DNA of 64,000 nt from Aquimarina atlantica (lineage in GTDB: Bacteria > Bacteroidota > Bacteroidia > Flavobacteriales > Flavobacteriaceae), in the NCBI RefSeq assembly GCF_000626715.1, contig NZ_AQRA01000010.1, positions 1 to 64,000 of the forward strand. Direction: 5' to 3'. The notes under the pieces were generated by a model. That model had not been told where the DNA came from, ran no database searches, and saw nothing but the letters and a program-made list of their open reading frames with translations. Each line of letters begins with the position of its first letter. Positions within the stretch are counted from its first letter, which is position 1. Of this stretch, positions 45,859-53,243 are shown piece by piece. The translations under genes and the position numbers were made by a program.

Positions 45859-46803
45859 TTATTTAGATAGTTCTAACATTCGAACAATTGGAGTTAATGC
45901 TTTTTTTCTTATATCTTCTGCTACATTTATTTCGGGAGTTTCATTAAGCAGGCAATCATACAATTTCTGAAGTGTATTTACCTTCATATAACTACACTCA
46001 CTACAAGCACAAGTATTATCTTCTTCGGCAGGAGCCGGAATCAAGATTGTATTGGGTACTTCTTTTTTCATTTCATGTAAAATACCTGCTTCTGTAGCTA
46101 CTATAAATTTCTCTTTTGGATGTTCTTTTACATAGTTTATCATTCCTGCAGTAGAACCTATATACTTTGCGGTTTTCAAAATATGCTCTTCAGATTCTGG
46201 ATGTGCTATAATTACCGACCCTGGATGGTCTTGATATAAATCCAATAGTTTATCAATACAGAATGCTTCGTGTACTATACAACTACCATCCCAAAGCAAC
46301 ATATCTCTGCCGGTTTGTTGTATGATGTATTTACCCAGGTTCTTATCCGGAGCAAAAATAATAGGGACATCCTTTGGTATCGATTCTACAATTTTAAGCG
46401 CATTAGAAGAGGTGCAAACCAAGTTGCTCATTGCTTTAATTTCTGCCGAACAATTGATATAGGTAATCACAACATGATCAGGATGTGATGCTACAAAAGA
46501 ACCAAATGCATCTGGGGGACACGAATCAGCCAAAGAACATCCGGCTGTTAAATCTGGTAAAACTACTTTTTTTGTTGGGTTAAGAATTTTTGCAGTTTCT
46601 GCCATAAAGTGTACACCTGCAAAAACAATAATATCGGCATCAATTTCTGCTGCTTTTTGAGATAATCCCAAACTATCCCCAACATAATCTGCTACTTCCT
46701 GTATTTCTGGCCGTTGATAATAATGCGCAAGAATTACAGCATTTTTCTCTTTCTTTATTTTACTTATTTTTTCTTTTAACTCCACTTTTACTATAGTATT
46801 CAT
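45859..46803 (-). CDS. nadA: quinolinate synthase
   Basis: Condenses iminoaspartate with DHAP; [4Fe-4S] enzyme, 314 aa. NAVILAHYYQRPEIQEVADYVGDSLGLSQ, PDLTAGCSLADSCP, YINCSAEIKA, VCTSSNALK, WDGSCIVHEAF, HPESEEHI, and cluster Cys in DNTCACSECSYM. Head of nadA-nadB-trx; promoter with an FNR-like site at 46841-46856. Confidence 0.97.
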   Translation of the reverse strand: MNTIVKVELKEKISKIKKEKNAVILAHYYQRPEIQEVADYVGDSLGLSQKAAEIDADIIVFAGVHFMAETAKILNPTKKVVLPDLTAGCSLADSCPPDAFGSFVASHPDHVVITYINCSAEIKAMSNLVCTSSNALKIVESIPKDVPIIFAPDKNLGKYIIQQTGRDMLLWDGSCIVHEAFCIDKLLDLYQDHPGSVIIAHPESEEHILKTAKYIGSTAGMINYVKEHPKEKFIVATEAGILHEMKKEVPNTILIPAPAEEDNTCACSECSYMKVNTLQKLYDCLLNETPEINVAEDIRKKALTPIVRMLELSK

Positions 46804-46811
46804 TACAATGC

Positions 46812-46877
46812 GAAAAATAGAGGTCTTTATATCTGAATACTATGATAAAAATCATAAATAAAGATAAAAAAGTCTTT
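46812..46877 (-). promoter_or_regulatory. composite anaerobic promoter of nadA-nadB
   Basis: Read on the minus strand: AAAGAC / ATCTTT palindrome with six central bases (46860-46877), then TATGAT-N4-ATCATA FNR-like site (46841-46856), then -7-like TATTTTTC (46819-46812). FNR-like centre to -7 centre is 33 bp; -7 ends 8 nt before the nadA ATG, so the leader would be very short. Confidence 0.65.
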
Positions 46878-46929
46878 TTTATAAAATGTAGTACACTAAG
46901 CGCTTAGTATTTATCTGATAACATAAAAA

Positions 46930-46951
46930 AAGCCACTCTTTCGAGTGGCCT
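46930..46951 (-). terminator. terminator for the copper-lipoprotein operon
   Basis: GCCACT / AGTGGC stem with an A-run on the left that reads as T-run on the minus strand; lies about 110 nt beyond the 47061 stop. Confidence 0.65.
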
Positions 46952-47060
46952 GTCATCTGTTCTTTTTTATTGTTTTTTAATTGTCATATGGAATTCATCA
47001 TTGAACATCCCGGCTGGTATCCATTCTATTGTTATGGCTCATTTCATAAAAGAAAAAAAG

Positions 47061-47909
47061 TTAGAATTCAATTTCAAAAAACAAGCTGCTTTCGAGGTTA
47101 TCTACAGTTACATCCTCTCCTTTCAGCACTTCTTGAGATTCATTTAATAGTTTTAAGTTAATTTTCCAATACCCAGTCATAGTTAAGGATAATTTTCCTT
47201 TATACATTTTTGATGCGGCATCATAACTCAAATCCTCATTGTTTGGTGAGCTATGATTTCCCATACTTGGCATACGAGGATCTATCGTAATTTTATAGTC
47301 TTCTACCACAGGAAAAGTCATCATATTTTCCATTTTAAAGAGCATAGCGGTAAAATCGTTTATTGCCACCTTTGGCTCTGTTGGTGCAGTCATAGTCAAA
47401 ACATAACGAGTACCATCACTTCCCATAAATGTGCTTATTTTTTGTTTACCATCTGCCGGAGATATTACATCTATAGTTTTTTTGGCTGTAAATTCTTCTC
47501 CATTAATTGTATAGGTAATGGTAATATCCCAATATTCATCTGCGTTTCCGGGCATTTGAAAAACCATGAATCCTTTAGAAACCGTCTTATCTTCGGTTAT
47601 AGTCAAAGTAGACTTTGGGCAAGAATGTTCCATTTGCGTCATATGCATCATGGGCATCCAGGAAATTTCGGATTGAGAGACATAGCTTTTTGATCCTATA
47701 TCTTTAATACGTATGTACACTTCGTTATAACCAATATTAAAATCGTTCTTCTTAGAATACAGTTCTATAGAATGATTATTAGCATCAAAAGAAGTTACCA
47801 GATTAAATCCCTCCATGGGGTTTGCTATAATTTCATCATCATCAGAGCTACATGAGACAAAAATGGTTGAAAGTATAATTGCTGTAAAAATTAATTTTAT
47901 GGTTTTCAT
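47061..47909 (-). CDS. Met-rich lipoprotein, probable copper binder
   Basis: 282 aa. Lipobox FVSC at C20 then SSDDD. Two Ig-like halves (about 35-145 and 155-282), each with a motif like FixH/YtkA proteins. The segment WMPMMHMTQMEHSC (residues 84-97) and a second RMPSMGNHSSP (about 218) are rich in Met and His, as in periplasmic Cu(I) binders. Gene lies 26 nt after an OprC-type copper receptor gene, same strand. Function in copper handling is inferred from motif and context. Confidence 0.7.
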   Translation of the reverse strand: MKTIKLIFTAIILSTIFVSCSSDDDEIIANPMEGFNLVTSFDANNHSIELYSKKNDFNIGYNEVYIRIKDIGSKSYVSQSEISWMPMMHMTQMEHSCPKSTLTITEDKTVSKGFMVFQMPGNADEYWDITITYTINGEEFTAKKTIDVISPADGKQKISTFMGSDGTRYVLTMTAPTEPKVAINDFTAMLFKMENMMTFPVVEDYKITIDPRMPSMGNHSSPNNEDLSYDAASKMYKGKLSLTMTGYWKINLKLLNESQEVLKGEDVTVDNLESSLFFEIEF

Positions 47910-47935
47910 TTGTTTATTTTTAACGGTATGTTTTT

Positions 47936-50002
47936 TTAATTGATTTTATATGAAAATGTGATAAAGAAATTACGTCCCATTCGGGGAACATTTTTCCAAT
48001 CTGTATACGTTGAATAGTATTTATCAAAAACATTTTCTACTCCAGCTTTGGCATATACCAAATCGTTGGCCAGATAAAAGGTTTTACCAAGGGTTAGAGA
48101 AAAAACGATATAGTCTGATGTTTTATCTTCACCAAATTCTGGGGAAAAATTCACTTGTTTTCCTGCTCCTTTCATTGTAATAGCCCCAGAAAAACTATTC
48201 TTATTATACTGAATTCCTGATTGGTAAGATACTGGGCTTATAAAAGGTAAATTGCGATCGGTATCATCTTTTCCCTGATGGTAAGATATAGAACCCGACC
48301 AGGTAAGTTCTGGTAGGACTTTATACTCAGTGTTTACAGACACATTAATCAAATCGGCATACTCTAGATTTTCATATATTTTCACTCCATCTGCACCAAT
48401 AGTCATAGTGCTTAGCGATGTATTTACCTCGCCAATAATGTAATTGGGCATTCGAAAAATATTTCCTTCCAGGGCTATGTTTAATTTGGCTTTCTCTAGA
48501 GAGATTTTGGCATTAGCTTCAATAGCTTGTTCATTTTTTAAGTTAGGATCTCCTATATAATCATGATTATCGAAACTATTAAAAAGATAAAATCCATATC
48601 CCTCGGATACTGATGGAGCTCGTTCTCCATAAGATACTCCTGCATTGATATGAATAGGATCTAAATGTTTATGGTACTGAACAGAAACACTTTTAAGAAC
48701 TCTTGTTTTAGATTCTTCCATATTTGGATAAAAAATTCTAAGGCTATTAAGTCCAAAATCATCAGCCACATTATTGTTTTGTACGGCTAATCTTGTAGAT
48801 AGTTTCAAAGAACTTTTTTTAAAACTAATTTTATCTTCAGCGTATAATCCCGTGTTCCAGGTTCGTACATCAGGCCAGGTAAGCATAAACATGGGATTTT
48901 CATTGGGATTATTGGGGTACATTGTCATCTCTGCAAGAGATTTATTATAAAATCCATCCCATTTTATCAAAAAGTCCTGTTTTTTGATTTTTAAGTTAAT
49001 TTCAGAGAAAAATCCATATGTGTCACTCCATCCTGGCATATCCATTCGAATAGGCACATCTGGCCTTTGAGAATCATCCATCACATGAGTAACTTTATTA
49101 AAATACACTTTAGATTTCCAATCACTAAATACTCCAATAGTATTTTGCTCAAAACCAACCGATGCAATCAGTGCACGTGCCAAAGAAACATCCATAGGTA
49201 ATGCGGGATAACCTACATCTCGTGCTTCATCATAAATTGTAGTTGCCGTAATCGCTTTATTTTCATCAATCTTATATCCTGCATTAACAGAAATATTATA
49301 CTTTGTATATTGAGAAAAATCGATTTCTTCTCCATTTCCCGCAGTATAGTTCTCTGCTTTGCGATAAATGATATCTCCGTCTACATAAAAATCGGAATTT
49401 GAATAATTAGCTTCTGCCCCTAAAACCACTAATTGATTATTAGTTTCAAAAGCGTCTTCTAGACTTGCTTTAAATCCTGTTTCTCTAAAATTACTTTTAT
49501 CCAATTCTAAATCTATTGCACCACCAATACAGGTTCCGTATTCTGATCCCTGTTGTCCCGAAGCAACATGAGCTTTAGCAAGATTAGACACATCTACATA
49601 AGAGGTAATAGGATCCATTTTATCTGTACATGCACCAAAAATTCGCATCCCATCTATAGTAACAGAAAGCCTTTCTGATGTCATATTATTTAGTGCAGGT
49701 TCCCAGGCATAGGCTCCTCTTTTTATCATACCAACCTTTTGTGAAAGCTCTAAATATTCATCTAAAGATGATAATGGTTTAGGTTGTTTTTGATAATCCA
49801 GTTCTTTTCTGGCAGATATCAAAATTACTTCTTCCAAATCGATGGGCATAATGGTATCTGACTCTTTGTTTAGGATTTCTTCCTGGGCATTAATCCAACA
49901 GGGGGTAATTTGAAAAAGCAGGATATACCATAGCATATTTACCCTTTTAAACGGTGCCCTCAAAATCCTAAACAAAGAGGTCACACCAATATTGGTTTTC
50001 AT
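47936..50002 (-). CDS. TonB-dependent receptor, OprC/NosA copper type
   Basis: 688 aa outer-membrane receptor. Signal peptide ends near CWINAQ (40). Plug domain about 50-200 with RLSVTIDGMRIFGACTDKMDP: Cys125-x3-Met129 matches the CxxxM copper site described for Pseudomonas OprC, related to NosA of N2O reducers. Barrel follows (WDGFYNKSLAEM, KTRVLKSVSVQYHK, GVSYGERAPSVSEGYGFYLFNSFD), ending NFFITFSYKIN. Likely imports copper for NirK and NosZ. Upstream gene 50365 and downstream lipoprotein are on the same strand. Confidence 0.88.
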   Translation of the reverse strand: MKTNIGVTSLFRILRAPFKRVNMLWYILLFQITPCWINAQEEILNKESDTIMPIDLEEVILISARKELDYQKQPKPLSSLDEYLELSQKVGMIKRGAYAWEPALNNMTSERLSVTIDGMRIFGACTDKMDPITSYVDVSNLAKAHVASGQQGSEYGTCIGGAIDLELDKSNFRETGFKASLEDAFETNNQLVVLGAEANYSNSDFYVDGDIIYRKAENYTAGNGEEIDFSQYTKYNISVNAGYKIDENKAITATTIYDEARDVGYPALPMDVSLARALIASVGFEQNTIGVFSDWKSKVYFNKVTHVMDDSQRPDVPIRMDMPGWSDTYGFFSEINLKIKKQDFLIKWDGFYNKSLAEMTMYPNNPNENPMFMLTWPDVRTWNTGLYAEDKISFKKSSLKLSTRLAVQNNNVADDFGLNSLRIFYPNMEESKTRVLKSVSVQYHKHLDPIHINAGVSYGERAPSVSEGYGFYLFNSFDNHDYIGDPNLKNEQAIEANAKISLEKAKLNIALEGNIFRMPNYIIGEVNTSLSTMTIGADGVKIYENLEYADLINVSVNTEYKVLPELTWSGSISYHQGKDDTDRNLPFISPVSYQSGIQYNKNSFSGAITMKGAGKQVNFSPEFGEDKTSDYIVFSLTLGKTFYLANDLVYAKAGVENVFDKYYSTYTDWKNVPRMGRNFFITFSYKIN

Positions 50003-50364
50003 CTGTTTATTTTTATTGTTTTAGTAGTCAGATGGAACCTTTGACGATTAAAAAATCATTAACTTCTGTCTTTAAAGATTTTTTTTAAATCGCGTCGGTT
50101 TCATTAGAATATATTTTAGAAATAATTCAACATATAAATAAGTTTGTGTACGCTAAATAGAGGGATAACATCCCTTTATAGCCAATACACTTATAGAACT
50201 CATTTAAGCTTTTGCTCTCGGTAGTAAAGTTTTCTTATTCACCCTAATTTTGACTTTTTTTCATAACCTAGCCGTGGTAGCTATGTTTCTCAAAAAAGCT
50301 GCATTATGTAAAAAATCTTAAATTTTTGCTTGAAAACAAAAAGTTCGAATGAGTTCATATTGAA
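50003..50364. other. 362-nt gap between the small Cys protein and the copper receptor
   Basis: AT-rich, no ORF of note. Contains a short stem AGGGAT-AAC-ATCCCT at 50161-50175 and several T-runs. May be a leader or weak terminator. No FNR-like site seen. Confidence 0.4.
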
Positions 50365-50742
50365 TTACCCAAACTTAGGAGGTGGGGAGATATCTGTAAT
50401 AAGTAATTTAGATCTTACTTCTTGTGTAGTTTTATAATTGTTCTTAACTGTATTTTCAGCTTCATTTTTAAAATCGAACCGAAATAACATCTGAAAAAAA
50501 ACTATCTCTTGAGTCTTATTTTTGGAGTGTTCTCGTTTAAACGGATTATTATTTGTTTCTTCTGATTCTTTGGCGAGTTGTTTTACCAAATAACATTTTC
50601 CGTTACATTTTAATCGAGGTCTCTCTTTATTTATACAGAGGTTTTTTACGATATAGTCATAATTCATGATATACTCTCCTATCGGCCAAAGGGGCTTAAC
50701 GAGCATAAGGAGAGCAACGAATAAGATTACCGTACTTTTCAT
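50365..50742 (-). CDS. small exported CNGKC-motif protein
   Basis: 125 aa from ATG 50742, chosen because it directly follows a -7 element; the longer frame to 50784 would overlap the promoter. One N-terminal hydrophobic segment (VILFVALLMLVKPLWPIG). Then LCINKERPRLKCNGKCYL with C36, C46 and C50, a likely metal or redox site, and a charged C-terminal half ending ISPPPKFG. A recurring Bacteroidota family found near TonB receptors, to my recollection; no function known to me. Its promoter carries the FNR-like site. Confidence 0.75.
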   Translation of the reverse strand: MKSTVILFVALLMLVKPLWPIGEYIMNYDYIVKNLCINKERPRLKCNGKCYLVKQLAKESEETNNNPFKREHSKNKTQEIVFFQMLFRFDFKNEAENTVKNNYKTTQEVRSKLLITDISPPPKFG

Positions 50743-50746
50743 ACGG

Positions 50747-50792
50747 CAAATATAGCCTTTATTATAGCTAGAAAAATATGACAAAAGTCACA
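50747..50792 (-). promoter_or_regulatory. FNR-type promoter of the copper module
   Basis: FNR-like palindrome TATGAC-AAAA-GTCACA (50777-50792) followed on the minus strand by -7 TATATTTG (50754-50747), centre distance 34 bp. The -7 element ends 4 nt before ATG 50742, suggesting a leaderless transcript. Confidence 0.6.
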
Positions 50793-50825
50793 AAAAAGAC
50801 AAAACGATCTTTTTTATTATATTTG
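50793..50825 (+). promoter_or_regulatory. operator and -7 element of the second Rrf2 gene
   Basis: Palindrome AAAAAGAC / ATCTTTTT with six central bases (50793-50814), then -7 TATATTTG (50818-50825), 19 nt before the 50845 ATG. Placement mirrors the operator before the first Rrf2 gene, so this gene product may bind the AAAAGAC-type palindrome. Confidence 0.6.
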
Positions 50826-50844
50826 ATCTAAAAAAAGAGCTATT

Positions 50845-51294
50845 ATGCTATCTAATGCTTGTAAATATGCTATAAGAGCAATACTTTATCTAGCCATACA
50901 TTCTGATGAAACTACCAAAATAGGAGTAAAAAAAATTGCTGAAGAACTAGAAACTCCTCAACCTTTTTTGGCTAAATTATTAAGGCAATTAACTTCTAAT
51001 AAGCTGGTTTCTTCCACCAAAGGTCCTGGAGGTGGTTTTTTTCTGGATAAAAACAATAAAGAGAAATCGATTTGGGATGTTATTTGTTGCATTGATGGTA
51101 CTCATAAATTTGATAAGTGTTTTCTGGGATTATCAAAATGTAGTGATAAAAACCCTTGCCCTGTACATTCTACAGTATCGCCATTTAAGAAAAAAATATT
51201 GAATGAGTTTAGAGATAAAACGATTTCTAAACTTGTTGAAGAAATTGAAGTAGAAGGAACCGTAATTTCTTTAAAAGGATTTGATCTGAAATAA
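50845..51294 (+). CDS. Rrf2-family regulator, second copy
   Basis: 149 aa. Winged helix (LSNACKYAIRAILYLAIHS; KIGVKKIAEELETPQPFLAKLLRQLTSNKLVSSTKGPGGGF) with Cys triad C92-x6-C99-x5-C105, the same spacing as the 40079 protein, and an extra Cys pair C81-C82. An Fe-S-based NO, redox or O2 sensor is expected. Divergent from the copper module and sharing its control region. Confidence 0.88.
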   Translation: MLSNACKYAIRAILYLAIHSDETTKIGVKKIAEELETPQPFLAKLLRQLTSNKLVSSTKGPGGGFFLDKNNKEKSIWDVICCIDGTHKFDKCFLGLSKCSDKNPCPVHSTVSPFKKKILNEFRDKTISKLVEEIEVEGTVISLKGFDLK

Positions 51295-51314
51295 CGGCCC
51301 TATCTGAATTTTAT

Positions 51315-53102
51315 TTACAAATCATCAATTTCTGAGTTTATTTGATTTAAAGTCGTTTTGCTATTATTCAAGTCACTTAAAATTTGAGATTTAGAGCTTT
51401 CAAATGCTATTTTTATACTACCAAAAATGTTTTCATAATAAGAAACTCCTTCCTTTAGGTTTTTGACAAATACAGACAAGTATTTTTTCTGCTTATTATT
51501 TATAGAATTTTTTGTTTCTTCAAGCTTATCTTTTAAATAGTCAATATAAATGTTAAGTTCTTTTATAAACATGTTTGGTCGATCTGCTCGTGCAACCTCA
51601 TCTGATTCTCCGTAAATATGACTTGTTATTTCTTTTAGGCTCATAATTTTAGAGAAATAGGCCATATTGGGTCCAGGGCATATCGAAACTCCTTCTCCTT
51701 CAACTTTAGTATCCAAATTATATTTCAGTAATGCAGAAGTTCCTAAACCAACACAGGTACATGATTTTTGTATAATTTGATCAAACTCTTTTTGATAATC
51801 TTCTGGAGAAAGTTCCTTTTTATCCAGTTCCTTAATTTTTATATGTTGATATTGTCTTGATGCCGTACATATCCCTTTTTCTGTAAATTCTTTGTTTAGT
51901 GCCACATATTTTTTTGGACAAGAACTCCCGGGCCTGTTCTTTTCTACCAAAGAAAGTTTTTCTTGATCTTTTGTATTTCCTTTAAGGCTATTAAATGGTA
52001 TTCCTAAAGGAGAGATATCGCTTAAATACAAATCATCTTCTTTGGCTTTTACTAATTTATCTAAGGTATTATTATCTACAGTTGTTGCTTCTGGTACTAA
52101 AAGAAACGGAGTCCCCCATCCTACAGAATCTACCTTATAATGCTCTAATAAAAACTGGTGTTCCTCTGCTGTTCCTACTCCGCCCTGGGCAGTGATTTTA
52201 ACTGGCAACGGAGATTGAGGAACATGTCGATTTTTACGAGACAACACCTCAGTTATAATTTTATGTATTTCAGAAATTAATTCTTCTTTCTGATCTCTAA
52301 ACTGAGCTAATATTGGTCCTAAAAGATATCCATCTGTTGCAAATGCATGCCCTCCGCAATTAAGCCCGGATTCGATTCTATATTCTGAAACCCACAATCC
52401 TTTTTTGGCTAAAAATTTTCCTTGTATTAGCGCTGATCTGTAATCACTTACTTTTAGAACTATTTTCTTTTTTATTTCTCCATTCTCGTTTGGATAAAAA
52501 TCTTCAAACTCTTCCATATAACTATACAATCTGGGGTTCATTCCTGCAGAAAGTATCACCGATGAAGATAAATCGCTATTGGCATATCCTCTAAGTGCTG
52601 CATGAGCATCATTGTACTTAGAGGATAATTTTTCTTTTTTTTGATAATTTTCTTTATCAACTTTGGTCATGATATTTACATCAATACTACCCATTGACAA
52701 ATTTGCCTCTATTAAATCTTTGATTCCATTAAAATCATTAAATGAAAGATTTTTAAATCGCTGTTTTAGTGCAGAAGTATCGGGTAAAATATTGAAATAC
52801 TGTCTTAATTCATTACTACATTCTGTTGTAATATTTTTAAGTTGATTAAACTTTTTTTCTGCAAGATCATTCATCAAATTAAGATAAGAAGTAATCCTCT
52901 TAGCTCTAAAGTCTTCTATACTTTCTGTGATTTCGTTATATGGTATTTCGAACGTATCACAATACATCTTTCTTAGTTTTTCTAATAGAATATCATCGAC
53001 CAATGAAATAACAGAGTCTATTCCCAAATGAGAAACTTTTAATGGAGTATCAATAGTAAAGCCTATTCCCATTACAGGAATGTGAAATGAATGTAGTTTC
53101 AT
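51315..53102 (-). CDS. uncharacterised TIM-barrel-like, Cys-rich protein
   Basis: 595 aa, no signal. Start: FHIPVMGIGFTIDTPLKV resembles the entry strand of FMN-dependent TIM barrels (nitronate monooxygenase, PfaD/FabK kind); residues 301-337 (VKITAQGGVGTAEEH, VDSVGWGTPFLL) resemble the phosphate-binding end of such barrels. SGLNCGGHAFATDGYLLGPI holds C249. Cys cluster C395 (SSCPKKY), C412 (GICTAS), C448/C450 (SCTC), C475 (SICPGPN) suggests an Fe-S or metal site. The ~100 C-terminal residues look helical, possibly coiled-coil. I know no assigned function. Its promoter has an FNR-like site and it follows nrdD, so an anaerobic enzyme is inferred. Confidence 0.75.
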   Translation of the reverse strand: MKLHSFHIPVMGIGFTIDTPLKVSHLGIDSVISLVDDILLEKLRKMYCDTFEIPYNEITESIEDFRAKRITSYLNLMNDLAEKKFNQLKNITTECSNELRQYFNILPDTSALKQRFKNLSFNDFNGIKDLIEANLSMGSIDVNIMTKVDKENYQKKEKLSSKYNDAHAALRGYANSDLSSSVILSAGMNPRLYSYMEEFEDFYPNENGEIKKKIVLKVSDYRSALIQGKFLAKKGLWVSEYRIESGLNCGGHAFATDGYLLGPILAQFRDQKEELISEIHKIITEVLSRKNRHVPQSPLPVKITAQGGVGTAEEHQFLLEHYKVDSVGWGTPFLLVPEATTVDNNTLDKLVKAKEDDLYLSDISPLGIPFNSLKGNTKDQEKLSLVEKNRPGSSCPKKYVALNKEFTEKGICTASRQYQHIKIKELDKKELSPEDYQKEFDQIIQKSCTCVGLGTSALLKYNLDTKVEGEGVSICPGPNMAYFSKIMSLKEITSHIYGESDEVARADRPNMFIKELNIYIDYLKDKLEETKNSINNKQKKYLSVFVKNLKEGVSYYENIFGSIKIAFESSKSQILSDLNNSKTTLNQINSEIDDL

Positions 53103-53199
53103 TATAACGAATTAAGTTTTGTATTAGTTAATTCATATGTATTGGAACTATAGCATCATGCTACCAATAATAGTATTAAACTAATACATATGTACCTGT

Positions 53200-53243
53200 C
53201 AAAAATCACTAATGGAATCAGAACTAAATATGACAATTATCAT
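53200..53243 (-). promoter_or_regulatory. FNR-type promoter of the 595-residue protein gene
   Basis: FNR-like site ATGAC-AATT-ATCAT (53230-53243), overlapping the nrdD stop codon, and a -7-like GATTTTTG (53207-53200); centre distance 33 bp as in the sister promoters. Leader would be about 90 nt, with an inverted repeat CATATGTATT/AATACATATG inside it. Confidence 0.5.

Noticed and set aside
47253..47693. 146-codon ORF on the plus strand inside the Met-rich lipoprotein gene
   Set aside because: Cys/His-rich look comes from the reverse complement of the Met-rich segment; no start context.
50161..50175. GGAT-AAC-ATCC as a third Rrf2 (GGATA) operator
   Set aside because: The spacing is three bases instead of the six between GGAT and ATCC in the two accepted sites, so it is more likely a plain hairpin.
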